NCBI GenBank assembly: GCA_963822765.1
Contig: CAWGJL010000056.1
Coordinates: forward strand, 1 to 64,000
DNA from: Palsa-504 sp963822765
Lineage (GTDB): Bacteria; Actinomycetota; Actinomycetes; Streptosporangiales; Streptosporangiaceae
Length of the DNA stretch: 64,000 nt
Reading direction: 5' to 3'
Made by a program: the position numbers and the translations under genes. Below, piece after piece: positions 49,301 through 57,574 of this stretch (the first letter of the stretch is position 1; each line of letters starts with the position of its first letter). The notes beneath the pieces are model-generated. The model ran no database searches. It saw only the letters and a list, made by a program, of their open reading frames with translations, and was not told the DNA's origin.

Positions 49301-51112
49301 TCACCGTTCGCGTAGCGCAGGGACGGTCCGTTCGGCGAAATGGTCTCCGGAACCGGGCACGGGCCGGACGGTGACAGCCGGACCTGCCGTGACCGGGACC
49401 CCGGTCTCGTCGTAGTAGAACTGCTTGCCGCGCAGCAGCGACACCACCGCGCCGGTGACCGACATGATCGCGGCCGCGGTGAACACGATGACCAGGCCGT
49501 GATGGAACGGCGCCGAGATCAGGTCCGGGAAGAACTGCTTGCCGGTGAGCACCGCTACGTTGTGCGCCGGCAGGTGCGCCAGGACCCCGTACGGCGCCAG
49601 CAGGTTCTGCACCGGGTTGTAGCCGAGCAGCGCGGCGAACATCGTGCTGACCGGCGGCAGGTGGCTGACCTGGGTGGCCACCGAGAGCGGCACGCCCTGT
49701 GCGGTCAGCCCGCTGGTCAGGGTGCGAGGCAGCGTCGAGGCCAGCCCGGCGATCATCAGCGAGAAGAAGATGCCGATGGACAGGGACATGCCGGAGTTCT
49801 GGAATGTGGCTCGCATGCCCGAGGCCGAACCGCGATGGCTGGCTGGCACGGCGCTCATGATCGCGGAGGTGTTCGGCGCGGCGAACAGGCCCGAGCCGAT
49901 CCCGTTGCCGAGGATCAGCAGCGCGAACACCCAGAACGAGAAGTCCACCGGGAGCAGCATCAGCCCGGTGAAGCAGCACGCGGCCAGCAGCAGGCCGGCC
50001 GTGGCGAACGGCCGCGGCCCGTACCGGTCGGACAGCGTGCCGGAGATGGGTCCGGCGATCAGGAAGCCCGCGGTGAGCGGCAGCATGTAGATCCCGGCCC
50101 ACAGCGGGGTCACCGCGAAGTCGTAACCGTGCAGCGGCAGCCAGATGCCGGCCAGCCAGATGACCAGCATGAACTGCAGCCCGCCGCGAGCGATCGCGCC
50201 GAGCAGGCTGGCCAGGTTCCCGGCCGCGAAGGCCCGGATCTTGAACAGGCTCATCTGGAACATCGGCTCGGCGATCTTGGTCTCGACGATGCAGAACACG
50301 ATCAGCAGGGCGGTCCCGCCGACCAGCCCGGCGATGATCAAGGGGTTGGTCCAGCCGGTCGCGTGACCGCCGTAGGGCCGGATGCCGTTGGTGATGGCGA
50401 TCAGCAGCGCGCCCAGGCCGGCCGCGAACAAGATGTTCCCGATCCAGTCGATTCTGGCCCGCTTGGTGGTGGCGATCTCGCGCAGGCTCGCGTAGGCCCA
50501 GATCGTGCCGAACAGCCCGAACGGCACATTCACCCAGAAAATCAGGCGCCAGTTCACCGCGGCCAGGGCACCGCCAAGCAGCAGGCCGACGAACTGCCCG
50601 GAGATGCCGGCGATCTGGTTGACGCCCAGCGCCATGCCGCGCTTGTTGGCCGGGAACGCGTCGGTGAGGATCGCGGCCGAGTTGGCCATCAGCATCGCGC
50701 CGCCGAACGCCTGCACGAACCGCCACCCGATCAGCCACATCGCCCCGTGGGTACCGTCCAGCGGATCCAGCGAGAGCGCGACCGAGGCCAGGGTGAAGAC
50801 GACGAAGCCCAGGTTGTAGACCTTGACCCGGCCGAACATGTCGCCCAGCCGTCCCAGCGTCACGACCAGGACCGACTGGACCAGCAGGTAGCCGAGGATC
50901 ATCCAGAGCAGGTAGGTCACGTTGCCGGGGGTGAGCGGGTTCAGGTGGATGCCGCGGAAGATGGCGGGCATCGCGACGATGACGATGGACGCGTCGATCG
51001 TCGCCATCGTCATGCTCAGCGTCGTATTGGACAGGGCGATCCACTTGTACCGATCGGACCGTGAGTCGCCTGATGTCCCGTTCACATGATCCACGTCAAC
51101 GCTTCGCCGCAC
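49301..51112 (-). CDS. DHA2-type MFS transporter, long form
   Basis: 603 residues with 14 predicted spans. Span 1 is IALSNTTLSMTMATIDASIV, motif A TLGRLGDMFGRVKVYNLGFV, and motif C LGVNQIAGISGQFVGLLLGG. A large outer loop (about residues 460-545) between the last two spans makes it longer than the pair at 44-47 kb. The DASIV rather than DxTIV start puts it in a separate subgroup of actinobacterial efflux pumps. The substrate is unknown. No regulator is adjacent. Confidence 0.88.
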   Translation of the reverse strand: MRRSVDVDHVNGTSGDSRSDRYKWIALSNTTLSMTMATIDASIVIVAMPAIFRGIHLNPLTPGNVTYLLWMILGYLLVQSVLVVTLGRLGDMFGRVKVYNLGFVVFTLASVALSLDPLDGTHGAMWLIGWRFVQAFGGAMLMANSAAILTDAFPANKRGMALGVNQIAGISGQFVGLLLGGALAAVNWRLIFWVNVPFGLFGTIWAYASLREIATTKRARIDWIGNILFAAGLGALLIAITNGIRPYGGHATGWTNPLIIAGLVGGTALLIVFCIVETKIAEPMFQMSLFKIRAFAAGNLASLLGAIARGGLQFMLVIWLAGIWLPLHGYDFAVTPLWAGIYMLPLTAGFLIAGPISGTLSDRYGPRPFATAGLLLAACCFTGLMLLPVDFSFWVFALLILGNGIGSGLFAAPNTSAIMSAVPASHRGSASGMRATFQNSGMSLSIGIFFSLMIAGLASTLPRTLTSGLTAQGVPLSVATQVSHLPPVSTMFAALLGYNPVQNLLAPYGVLAHLPAHNVAVLTGKQFFPDLISAPFHHGLVIVFTAAAIMSVTGAVVSLLRGKQFYYDETGVPVTAGPAVTVRPVPGSGDHFAERTVPALRER

Positions 51113-51151
51113 GTTAACTCAGTCTACAGCGAGATACTTGCTTGATGGCAA

Positions 51152-51760
51152 CTATTTATCTGGCTGACTTTCAGCGGCCGGGGCGGAGGGCGTCTGCTCC
51201 ACGATGTAGTACACGGCGACCAGGGCGATCAGGGCGAACGCGATGACGGCGTTGAACAGCGAGATCACGCCGGAGATCGCATAGATACCGCTGCCGCCGA
51301 CAAACCGCAGCCGCGCACGCCAGTGCGCCTGCGGCGGGAGCGGTACGGTCCGGTGATCGCCGTGCAGGGTCCACTCGAAGATCGAGCCGAAGGCGATCGA
51401 CATGCCCAGGAACACCGCGCTGTACATGGCCATGGCGACCTTCACGTCCTCGCCGCTGACCGGCAGGTACTGCGCCGCGGCCGCGGTGGAGAACGGGATC
51501 AGGACGACGAACAGCAGCAGGACCAGGTTGAGGAAGAGCAGCGTCCGGTCCACCTTCGCGATGCTCTTGATCACCGCGTGGTGGTTGACCCAGATGATGC
51601 CGATGACGGCGAAGCTGATCAGGTAGGCGCCGAATGACCACCGCTGTTCCCAGAGCTGGTGCTGCAGCCCAGGTCCCTTGACGGTGAGGTTGAGCGCGAG
51701 CAGGGTGATCGCGACCGCGAATACGCCGTCGCTGAACGCCTCCAGCCTGGTCCGGTCCAC
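51152..51760 (-). CDS. TMEM175-family ion channel-like protein
   Basis: About 202 residues from GTG 51760. LEAFSDGVFAVAITLLALNL is the hallmark FSDGVFAIAxTLL of TMEM175 (DUF1211) proteins, which form potassium-permeable channels in bacteria. Six spans can be followed (AYLISFAVIGIIWVNHHAVI, RTLLFLNLVLLLFVVLIPFS, and so on). Bacterial forms usually have one such repeat and tetramerise. It lies 14 bases after the DUF1003 gene, in one unit with it. Confidence 0.85.
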   Translation of the reverse strand: MDRTRLEAFSDGVFAVAITLLALNLTVKGPGLQHQLWEQRWSFGAYLISFAVIGIIWVNHHAVIKSIAKVDRTLLFLNLVLLLFVVLIPFSTAAAAQYLPVSGEDVKVAMAMYSAVFLGMSIAFGSIFEWTLHGDHRTVPLPPQAHWRARLRFVGGSGIYAISGVISLFNAVIAFALIALVAVYYIVEQTPSAPAAESQPDK

Positions 51761-51774
51761 GCGACGCTGCTCGC

Positions 51775-52395
51775 TCAGCTGCCAGCGGGCTTGGCGTCGA
51801 CCTTGGCCAGGATCTGGTCCACGCAGTCCTGGATCTGCCGCTGCCGTCCCGGCATGTCCTTGCTGGCGAACTTGTCCAGGATGGCCAGCACCCGGTCCTG
51901 GCCGTTCAGGATGTCGAGTTGCTGCTTGGCCATCTCGTGCAGCGCGATCAGGGTCTCGTGGTCGGCGATGGCCCGCCGGTCGCTGGCGGCCTGGGACCGG
52001 TTCGCGCTGACCTGCAGCGAGATCATGATGGACAGCTGCGGCAGGTTGAGGATGACGAGCAGCAGCGGCCACGGCGTCTTGTCGAAGCCGACGATGTTGC
52101 CCAGGAACAGCCAGACCACGATGCCGACGGTGATGAAGATGAACACGTACATCGAGCCGCAGAACCGGTTGACCCCGTCGGCGATCTTGTCCAGGATGCT
52201 GGTGCCGCGCACGTGTTCGGACAGGACCAGCTTGGGCATGTGCAGCTCCGGGCACTCCCGGATCTTCACGGCCCGCTCGTGCAGGTGCTTGGTGGCCTCG
52301 TCGATGGCCCGGAGGGCGGCGGCGTCGGTGTGCGGGCGGGCGAGATGCGGCTGCTGGGCGGCCGGGACGTCCGCTGGTGAGATTGTCTCGGTCAT
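51775..52395 (-). CDS. DUF1003 membrane protein
   Basis: About 206 residues from ATG 52395, preceded by GGAGG. The DUF1003 core is DKIADGVNRFCGSMYVFIFI, then TVGIVVWLFLGNIVGFDKTP, WPLLLVILNLPQLSIMISLQ and the charged helix SDRRAIADHETLIALHEMAK. Two spans are expected. The family function is unknown. It precedes the TMEM175 gene and may be cotranscribed with it. Confidence 0.88.
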   Translation of the reverse strand: MTETISPADVPAAQQPHLARPHTDAAALRAIDEATKHLHERAVKIRECPELHMPKLVLSEHVRGTSILDKIADGVNRFCGSMYVFIFITVGIVVWLFLGNIVGFDKTPWPLLLVILNLPQLSIMISLQVSANRSQAASDRRAIADHETLIALHEMAKQQLDILNGQDRVLAILDKFASKDMPGRQRQIQDCVDQILAKVDAKPAGS

Positions 52396-52574
52396 CGGGT
52401 CCTCCGCGACCAGGAAAGTAGGGACTGGCACAACCTAGCGCGCTTTCACCGGTACCGGCGCGCACGCCGCTTCCCGTCCGTCGCCCTGGATTTATGCCGA
52501 ACGGTCCGTGGTGTCACCGGCTCGTAATCGCTTTGCTTCCGCGGCAGGCGCTGCGAGTGCATATCCTGTCGGCC

Positions 52575-54141
52575 ATGACCCGGGACATCAGTCCTCAGGG
52601 CGGGGCCAGCAGGCGGGCGTTTCTCGGCCTGGGTGCGTTCGGGATCGCCGCCACGGCGGCCGGGTGCACCACCGGCGGCGATTCGACGTCGGCCGCGAGC
52701 GGCGCCACCCCGCGGGCCAGCAGCCGGTCCCCGTCTGCTGGCGGAGAACTCGCGCCCCGGTGATCCGCACTGGGAGATCAGGCACCTGGGCGCGGCGAAC
52801 GCGATCATGGGATACGCCGGCGCGGCCAGCGTGGTGACCGGCCAGTCGTTCCCGCTGTTCGTGTCGACCACCGCGTCGGGCTTCCGGGTCCGCGCCTTCC
52901 GGCTTGGGTGGTACCGCGGTGACGGCGCCCGGCAGGTCTGGAAGTCCGGCCCGCTGCGCGGGCGCCGGCAGGGCGCGCCGGGCCTGACCGGCTCGACCAA
53001 CACCGTGCGGACCCCCTGGGCCCCGGTCGTCGAGGTCCCGACCGACGACTGGCCGCCCGGTGCCTACCTGCTCCGGCTGGACGCGGACTCCGGCGCGCAG
53101 CGGTACGTGCCGGTGACGGTCCGCTCGGAGAGCACCGCGGGCCGGGTGGTGCTCAAGAGCTGCGTCTCGACCTGGCAGGCCTACAACACCTGGGGTGGCT
53201 ACGACCTGTACAAGGGTCCCGGCGGGTCCTACGGTAACCGGTCGACGGCGGTCAGCCTGGACCGGCCGTACGACCTGAACGGCGCGGACATGTTCCTCAC
53301 CTACGAGCGGAACGTGGTCAAGCTGGCCGAGTCCCTCGGCCTGCCGCTGGCGTACGCGACCGGCATGGACATCGCGGCGGATCCGCATCTGCTGCACGGG
53401 GCCAGCGCGCTGATCTCGCCTGGGCACGACGAGTACTGGACGCCGGCGGAGCGCGCCAACGTGACCGCGGCCCGGGACGCCGGGGTCAACCTGGCCTTCC
53501 TCGGGGCCAACGCGATGTTCCGGCGGATCAGGCTGGACGCCGGCGGGCGGCTGGTCATCTGCTACAAGACCAGCTACACGCAGGATCCGGAGTACGGGAA
53601 GGACAACGCGCTGGTCACCAGCGACTGGCGCGAACCGCCGGTGCCCGACCCGGAGTCCGCGCTGATCGGCACCATCTACGAGGGCTACCCGGCCAACGCG
53701 GCCTACCAGGTGGCGGCCCCGGACAGCTGGCTGTTCGCCGGGACCGCGGTGACCGACGGGGCTCGCTTCCCGAATCTGGTCGGGGTCGAGTACGACCGGG
53801 TCAACCCCGCCTACCCGGTGCCGCGGCCGATCCAGGTGCTTTCGCACTCGCCCTTGGTCTGCCAGGGTGCCCGCAGCTTCGGCGACTCCGCGTACTACAC
53901 GCACTCCAGCGGGGCGGGAGTGTTCAACTCGGGCACCATGCGCTGGGTGGAGGCGATCTACGGCGACCGCCCGCACGGCATCAGCGCCCGGACATCGGCC
54001 TTCGTCAAGCAGGTGACCGAGAACCTGCTCCGCGCGTTCGCCGACGGGCCCGCTGCGGCGAAGTACCCGGCCCGCGACAACCTGGACGCCATGCACGAGT
54101 ACGCCGGCGACCCGATCGGCAACCCGGCCAACCTGCAGTAG
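52575..54141 (+). pseudogene. Tat lipoprotein of N,N-dimethylformamidase large-subunit-like family, reading frame broken
   Basis: The ATG at 52575 opens a Tat-type lipoprotein signal: twin arginine SRRAFLGLGAFGIAATAAGC with the lipobox cysteine, then a serine-rich linker. After about 52730 the frame stops within 35 bases, but the next frame carries the whole mature domain: RPGDPHWEIRHLGAANAIMG, RAFRLGWYRGDGARQVWKSG, SCVSTWQAYNTWGGYDLYKG, ATGMDIAADPHLLHGASALI, SPGHDEYWTPAERANVTAAR, to the stop at 54139-54141. The CCCC run at 52729-52732 is the likely indel site. The joined protein would be about 520 residues. A homopolymer sequencing error is as likely as true loss. Confidence 0.75.
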
Positions 54142-54142
54142 C

Positions 54143-54565
54143 TCAGTGCCTGATCTGCTGTTCCCGGCCGCCTGGATGCTCGCTGTAGATCAGCCACCCG
54201 ACCGGGAACGTGACACCAGGAACGGTGATGAAGATATAGAACGGCCACAGCGTGGCCTTGCCGGCGATGGCCCCGAGGAAGGCGATGGAGGCGGCCAGGG
54301 TGGTGACCCTCCCCACCAGTGCCTGGATCTTGAGCCGGCGGTACTCCTGCCGCTCGTCGGCTTGGTCGCGGAGCATCGCGGCAAAGTCGCTGTCTCTTCC
54401 GGCCAGCAGGTAGTATCCGACGACGCTGATGAGGGTGACGGGCCCGAGGGATATCAGGCTTCGCCAGCCCCAGCCGATCACAGCAACGGCGCAGATGACA
54501 GTCCCGCCCGCGAGCATGAACACCGGCGCGCGCAGCCGCGGCGGAAGGAACTTCATCATGTTCAT
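54143..54565 (-). CDS. membrane protein paired with an XRE regulator
   Basis: 140 residues with four hydrophobic segments in two pairs (APVFMLAGGTVICAVAVIGW, LISLGPVTLISVVGYYLLAG, VTTLAASIAFLGAIAGKATL, PFYIFITVPGVTFPVGWLIY) and a charged helix between them (DQADERQEYRRLKIQALVGR). Its start overlaps the stop of the XRE gene, so the pair is coupled. Such pairs of an XRE repressor and a small membrane protein are common in Gram-positive bacteria; function unknown. Confidence 0.75.
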   Translation of the reverse strand: MNMMKFLPPRLRAPVFMLAGGTVICAVAVIGWGWRSLISLGPVTLISVVGYYLLAGRDSDFAAMLRDQADERQEYRRLKIQALVGRVTTLAASIAFLGAIAGKATLWPFYIFITVPGVTFPVGWLIYSEHPGGREQQIRH

Positions 54566-54771
54566 GTCCCCGTCTCCTCTTCATCCGGGTCGAACATCTT
54601 GTCGACGGTCTGATCAAAGAACCGCGCGATCCGGAAGGCCAGCGGCAGCGACGGCAGGTAACGGCCGCTCTCGATCGAGATGACCGTCTGCCGGGAAACA
54701 TCCAGGGCGGCGGCCAGTTCGGCCTGCGACAGCCCCCGCAGGGCACGCTGTTCCCGGACCCGGTTTCGCAC
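54562..54771 (-). CDS. XRE/Cro-family repressor
   Basis: 69 residues from GTG 54771. The helix-turn-helix is QRALRGLSQAELAAALDVSR then QTVISIESGRYLPSLPLAFR; the end is FDQTVDKMFDPDEEE, typical of the short YozG-like group. The GTG is preferred over an ATG ten codons upstream because a good -10 (TACCTT) lies seven bases before it, making the transcript leaderless. An inverted repeat over the -10 points to autoregulation together with the membrane protein gene. Confidence 0.88.
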   Translation of the reverse strand: MRNRVREQRALRGLSQAELAAALDVSRQTVISIESGRYLPSLPLAFRIARFFDQTVDKMFDPDEEETGT

Positions 54772-54819
54772 AGATGTAAAGGTAGCTTTACCTAGGCCCA
54801 AATGTCAAGGAAGCTTTAC
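54772..54819 (-). promoter_or_regulatory. promoter and operator of the XRE gene
   Basis: On the minus strand TTGACA (54808-54803) and TACCTT (54784-54779), 18 bases apart, form the closest match to consensus in the window. The palindrome GTAAAG-gtag-CTTTAC (54776-54791) covers the -10, and a third CTTTAC half-site is at 54814-54819 beyond the -35. The repressor encoded by the gene is the obvious binder, by inference. Confidence 0.7.
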
Positions 54820-54829
54820 TTTCTTGTGA

Positions 54830-54912
54830 TCAGGCGGTCAGGCCCGCGTCGACGGGGAGGACCGCGCCCCTGGTGCGGCCTAAGGCACTGGCGATGACAG
54901 ATGAGTCGGGCA
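54830..54912 (-). pseudogene. remnant of a second SDR gene 3' end
   Basis: Directly after the stop of the mycofactocin-coupled SDR gene, the minus strand encodes SVIASALGRTRGAVLPVDAG then LTA and a stop. This repeats the SDR ending (SGALTGAILPVDAGLTA) with divergence. It looks like the tail of a duplicated SDR gene whose body has been deleted, or a partial tandem duplication of the gene end. Confidence 0.6.
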
Positions 54913-55692
54913 CTAGGCAGTCAACCCGGCGTCGACGGGGAGGATCGCGCCGGTGAGCGCGCCGGAGTCGGGACCGCACAGCCACGCGATGACCGCCGCG
55001 ACCTCGCCGGGCTCGAGCAGGCGGCGCAGCAGGGCCTGGGCCGCGAAGGTCTCCTGGCCGGGCAGGTCGTAGACGGCGGCGCTGGCCGCCAGCATGGGCC
55101 CGCGGGTGGAGCCGGGGCAGACGACGTTGGCCGTGACGCCGGTGCCGGCCAGGTCGGCGGCCAGCGCGCGGACGTAACCGACCACAGCGCCCTTGGCCGC
55201 GGAGTAGGCGGCCAGCCGCGGCATGGCGCGCAGCGCGGCCGCCGAGGAGACCGCGACGAACCGGCCCGCGCCGGCCTCGATCATGGGCGGGACGCACACG
55301 TCGGCCAGGTGCCGGACCCCGCACAGGTTCACCCGGAGCATCAGCTCGAACGCGTCGTCGGGCACCGCCCAGGCCGCGTCCCCGCGGATCACTCCGGCCG
55401 CCGTGACGACCGCGGCCGGAGCCCGGCCGGCCAGCAGGTCCCGCAGCCGGCCGCGGACCGAGCCGTCGCCGACGTCGGCGATCAGCTGTTCGACGCCCTT
55501 CGCGCCGGCCGCGGCACAGTCCCGGGCCACCGCGGCCAGGTCCTCGGGCGCGGGCATCGGGTAGTCCGCGGGCGGCTGGGGCGCGCACGCGTCGACCAGC
55601 AGCAGCGACCAGCCATCACCGGCCAGCCGGCGGGCCACCGCGGCTCCGATCCCGCGGGCCGCCCCCGTGACCACGGCCAGCCGCTCGGTCAC
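54913..55692 (-). CDS. mycofactocin-coupled short-chain dehydrogenase
   Basis: A 259-residue SDR oxidoreductase. The nucleotide loop is AVVTGAARGIGAAVARRLAG, the catalytic serine lies in RFVAVSSAAALRAM, and the Tyr-Lys pair in LAAYSAAKGAVVGYVRALAA. Position beside mftE and the SDR ending VDAGLTA fit the SDR subfamily that travels with mycofactocin loci and holds its nicotinamide cofactor tightly, using mycofactocin as the outer electron acceptor. It overlaps mftE by 4 bases (ATGA-type) and is the last gene of the mftR-mftE-SDR unit. Confidence 0.85.
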   Translation of the reverse strand: MTERLAVVTGAARGIGAAVARRLAGDGWSLLLVDACAPQPPADYPMPAPEDLAAVARDCAAAGAKGVEQLIADVGDGSVRGRLRDLLAGRAPAAVVTAAGVIRGDAAWAVPDDAFELMLRVNLCGVRHLADVCVPPMIEAGAGRFVAVSSAAALRAMPRLAAYSAAKGAVVGYVRALAADLAGTGVTANVVCPGSTRGPMLAASAAVYDLPGQETFAAQALLRRLLEPGEVAAVIAWLCGPDSGALTGAILPVDAGLTA

Positions 55693-56405
55693 ACGGGCCT
55701 CCGCTCGAGAAACTGATCCATGGTGCCGCTCAGGCTCTTGACCAGCCGGGCGAGCAGCCGCTCGCCCTCGGCCGCCGACGCGCCGGCCGGATCGCCGAGC
55801 ACGCCGTTGGCGCTTACCGCGCGCACCCCCCGCTCGCGCAGCAGCGGCAGGATCTGCTCGATCGGCCGTACGTCACCTCGCTCGGCAGCGTCCATCCGCA
55901 CCGCGCCGGGGTCCAGCGCGAGCATGATCGAGGTCTCGGACCGGCCCGCGTGTGCGTCGCCCCCGGGGAGTGCCGCGTGCCAGGCCAGGACGGCACGACC
56001 CTCGTAGCGGAGCCGCCCGACGGCCGCGTCCACCGCGGTGACGTTCCCGCCGTGCCCGTTGACCAGCAGCAGCGCGGGCCAGTGCAGGCTGGCGTGCCGG
56101 CCCAGCTCGATCAGGCAGGAGGCCAGCGCCTCGGAGCCGATGGACAGCGTGCCGGGGAAGGCCGCGTGCTCGCCGCTGGCCCCGATCGGCAGCGGCGGGG
56201 CCAGGGCCGCCCCCGGCCGCCCCGCGCAGGCCCGCCGGGCCACCGCCACGGCGATGCGCGTGTCGGTGTCGAGCGGCAGATGCAGGCCGTGCTGCTCCAG
56301 CGAGCCGACCGGCACCACGAGCAGCTGCCGCGGGTCGTGTTCCACGTCCGGCCAATACGCCTGGGCCAGCTCGAAGGCCAGCTCCGGGCTGGGTGCGTCC
56401 GGCAT
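55689..56405 (-). CDS. mftE: mycofactocin peptidase (creatininase family)
   Basis: A 238-residue metal-dependent peptidase that releases the Val-Tyr-derived dipeptide core from the modified MftA. Metal-binding motifs of the creatininase fold are visible: GSLEQHGLHLPLDTDTRIAV, LPIGASGEHAAFPGTLSIGS, LLVNGHGGNVTAVDAAVGRL and the ETS in GRSETSIMLALDPGAV. It lies between mftR and the SDR gene on the minus strand. In mycobacteria mftE is on the same strand as mftC; here it is divergent. Confidence 0.92.
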   Translation of the reverse strand: MPDAPSPELAFELAQAYWPDVEHDPRQLLVVPVGSLEQHGLHLPLDTDTRIAVAVARRACAGRPGAALAPPLPIGASGEHAAFPGTLSIGSEALASCLIELGRHASLHWPALLLVNGHGGNVTAVDAAVGRLRYEGRAVLAWHAALPGGDAHAGRSETSIMLALDPGAVRMDAAERGDVRPIEQILPLLRERGVRAVSANGVLGDPAGASAAEGERLLARLVKSLSGTMDQFLERRPV

Positions 56406-56447
56406 GCGGCCATGCTATGCCGCGAGATAAGCCGCGCAGAGCCGGGT

Positions 56448-57068
56448 TCAGGGGTGGGCGAAGGCGGCGCCGAGCTGACGCATCGCGGCGTCGAGCAGCA
56501 GGCCCAGCTCGGCGTCTTCGTCGTCGAGCCACTGCTCGTAGGCGGCCACGGCCACGCCGAGGACGGCGTGCGCGATGGCTTGCGGCGCGAGAGCATCCGG
56601 GCGCTGGCCGGTACGGTCGGCGACGAATTCGGCGATCACCTCGCGCCAGGCGGCGAAGCGCAGGGTGGAGTGGGCCAGCAGGGCCGGGACCCGGAGGATG
56701 AGCTCCATCCGCCGCCGGTGCCGGGGGATCTGCTCGGGTTCCACCTGATTGAAGTCGACCAGGGCCACCCGGATGGCGTCCATCAGCTGGACGTCGCGCG
56801 GGCAGGCCTTGAGGCGGGCTCGCATGCGCTCGAGTTCCACCTCGAACATGCCCCAGGGGACGTCGTTCTTGGAGGGGAAGTAGCGGAAGAACGTCCGGCG
56901 CCCGATGCCCGCGGCCGTCGCGATGTCCTCGACGGTGGTCTGCTCGAACCCGTTCTCCTCGAACAGGCCGAACGCGACGTGTTCCAGCTCGGCCTGGGAG
57001 GTCGCCCGCCGGCGCCCTGGCTGTCCGCCCCCGTCGGGCTGGTCGCCCGGCGCCACCGCCGCTGACAT
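56448..57068 (-). CDS. mftR: mycofactocin system TetR-type repressor
   Basis: 206 residues. The N-terminal helix-turn-helix reads LEHVAFGLFEENGFEQTTVE, then DIATAAGIGRRTFFRYFPSK, the MftR-like form. MftR represses mft genes and is released by long-chain acyl-CoA in mycobacteria (from memory of published work). It is divergent from mftA across 117 bases holding two palindromic operator candidates, so it should control both directions. It is followed by mftE and the SDR gene. Confidence 0.92.
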   Translation of the reverse strand: MSAAVAPGDQPDGGGQPGRRRATSQAELEHVAFGLFEENGFEQTTVEDIATAAGIGRRTFFRYFPSKNDVPWGMFEVELERMRARLKACPRDVQLMDAIRVALVDFNQVEPEQIPRHRRRMELILRVPALLAHSTLRFAAWREVIAEFVADRTGQRPDALAPQAIAHAVLGVAVAAYEQWLDDEDAELGLLLDAAMRQLGAAFAHP

Positions 57069-57132
57069 CGTTTCGCCACCATCCGCTGATCCGGCCGTTC
57101 GGGGGCCATCCTACGTCTGGGACCTTGATCGC

Positions 57133-57168
57133 TGGCACTTGGTGCCGTTACGCTGGCACCCAGTGCCA
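57133..57168. promoter_or_regulatory. two MftR-type operators between mftR and mftA
   Basis: Site 1 is TGGCAC-ttg-GTGCCG (57133-57147) and site 2 TGGCAC-cca-GTGCCA (57154-57168), the second a perfect inverted repeat. Their centres are 21 bases apart, two turns of the helix, so two dimers could bind the same face. They lie between the divergent mftR and mftA. A third match stands upstream of mftD (61564-61580). Confidence 0.7.
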
Positions 57169-57185
57169 TAACGCAGGAGGTGCTC

Positions 57186-57305
57186 GTGAACGAACCCGTA
57201 GCCGTCGCGCCGGCTGCCGCAGACCGCGACGAGGCCGAGCCGCTCGCCACCGACGAGCTTTTGGTCGAGGAGGTCTCGATCGACGGCATGTGCGGTGTCT
57301 ACTGA
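57186..57305 (+). CDS. mftA: mycofactocin precursor peptide
   Basis: A 39-residue ribosomal peptide from GTG 57186, with AGGAGG five bases upstream (57175-57180). The leader is acidic (RDEAEPLATDELLVEEV) and the core ends in SIDGMCGVY, the invariant MftA ending. MftC acts on the last two residues, Val-Tyr, with help from MftB; MftE later frees that dipeptide. The start of mftB lies inside its last codons in another frame, so they are co-translated. It is too short to be found by length alone. Confidence 0.95.
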   Translation: MNEPVAVAPAAADRDEAEPLATDELLVEEVSIDGMCGVY

Positions 57306-57574
57306 CCTAGCGCCCCAGGTCACCACGGCCTTCGACCTGGATCGCCCCTGGCGTCTGGATGATCGCGCCGCGATCCGCCCGGAACCGTTCGGCGCCATGC
57401 TCTACCACTTCGGCACCCGCAACCTCTCCTTCCTCAAAAGCCCCACCCTATTGAGAGTCCTGGAGACCCTGGCCGGGCAGCCGACCGCCCGCGCGGCGTG
57501 TGCCGCGGCCGGCGTGACGGAGGCCGAGCTGCCTGCCTACGGGCGTGCGCTAGCGACGTCTGGCCAGCTCGCAC
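57295..57574 (+). CDS. mftB: mycofactocin peptide chaperone (RRE protein), frame lost near its end
   Basis: From GTG 57295, overlapping mftA, the sequence follows MftB for about 86 residues: FDLDRPWRLDDRAAIRPEPF, GAMLYHFGTRNLSFLKSPTL, LRVLETLAGQPTARAACAAA. This is the RiPP recognition element that carries MftA to MftC. After about 57552 the original frame has no stop until 58761 and becomes shadow sequence of mftC. In the next frame the reading RRLASSHMIVPYSQRRTAEP joins smoothly and continues without a stop into mftC. One base near 57553 (ctagcga) is therefore extra or is skipped. If corrected, MftB and MftC would be one polypeptide. Confidence 0.75.

Noticed and set aside
49203..51044. 613-residue frame beside the DHA2 pump
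   Set aside because: It is a shadow of the pump gene, rich in arginine, histidine and aspartate, with no membrane spans.
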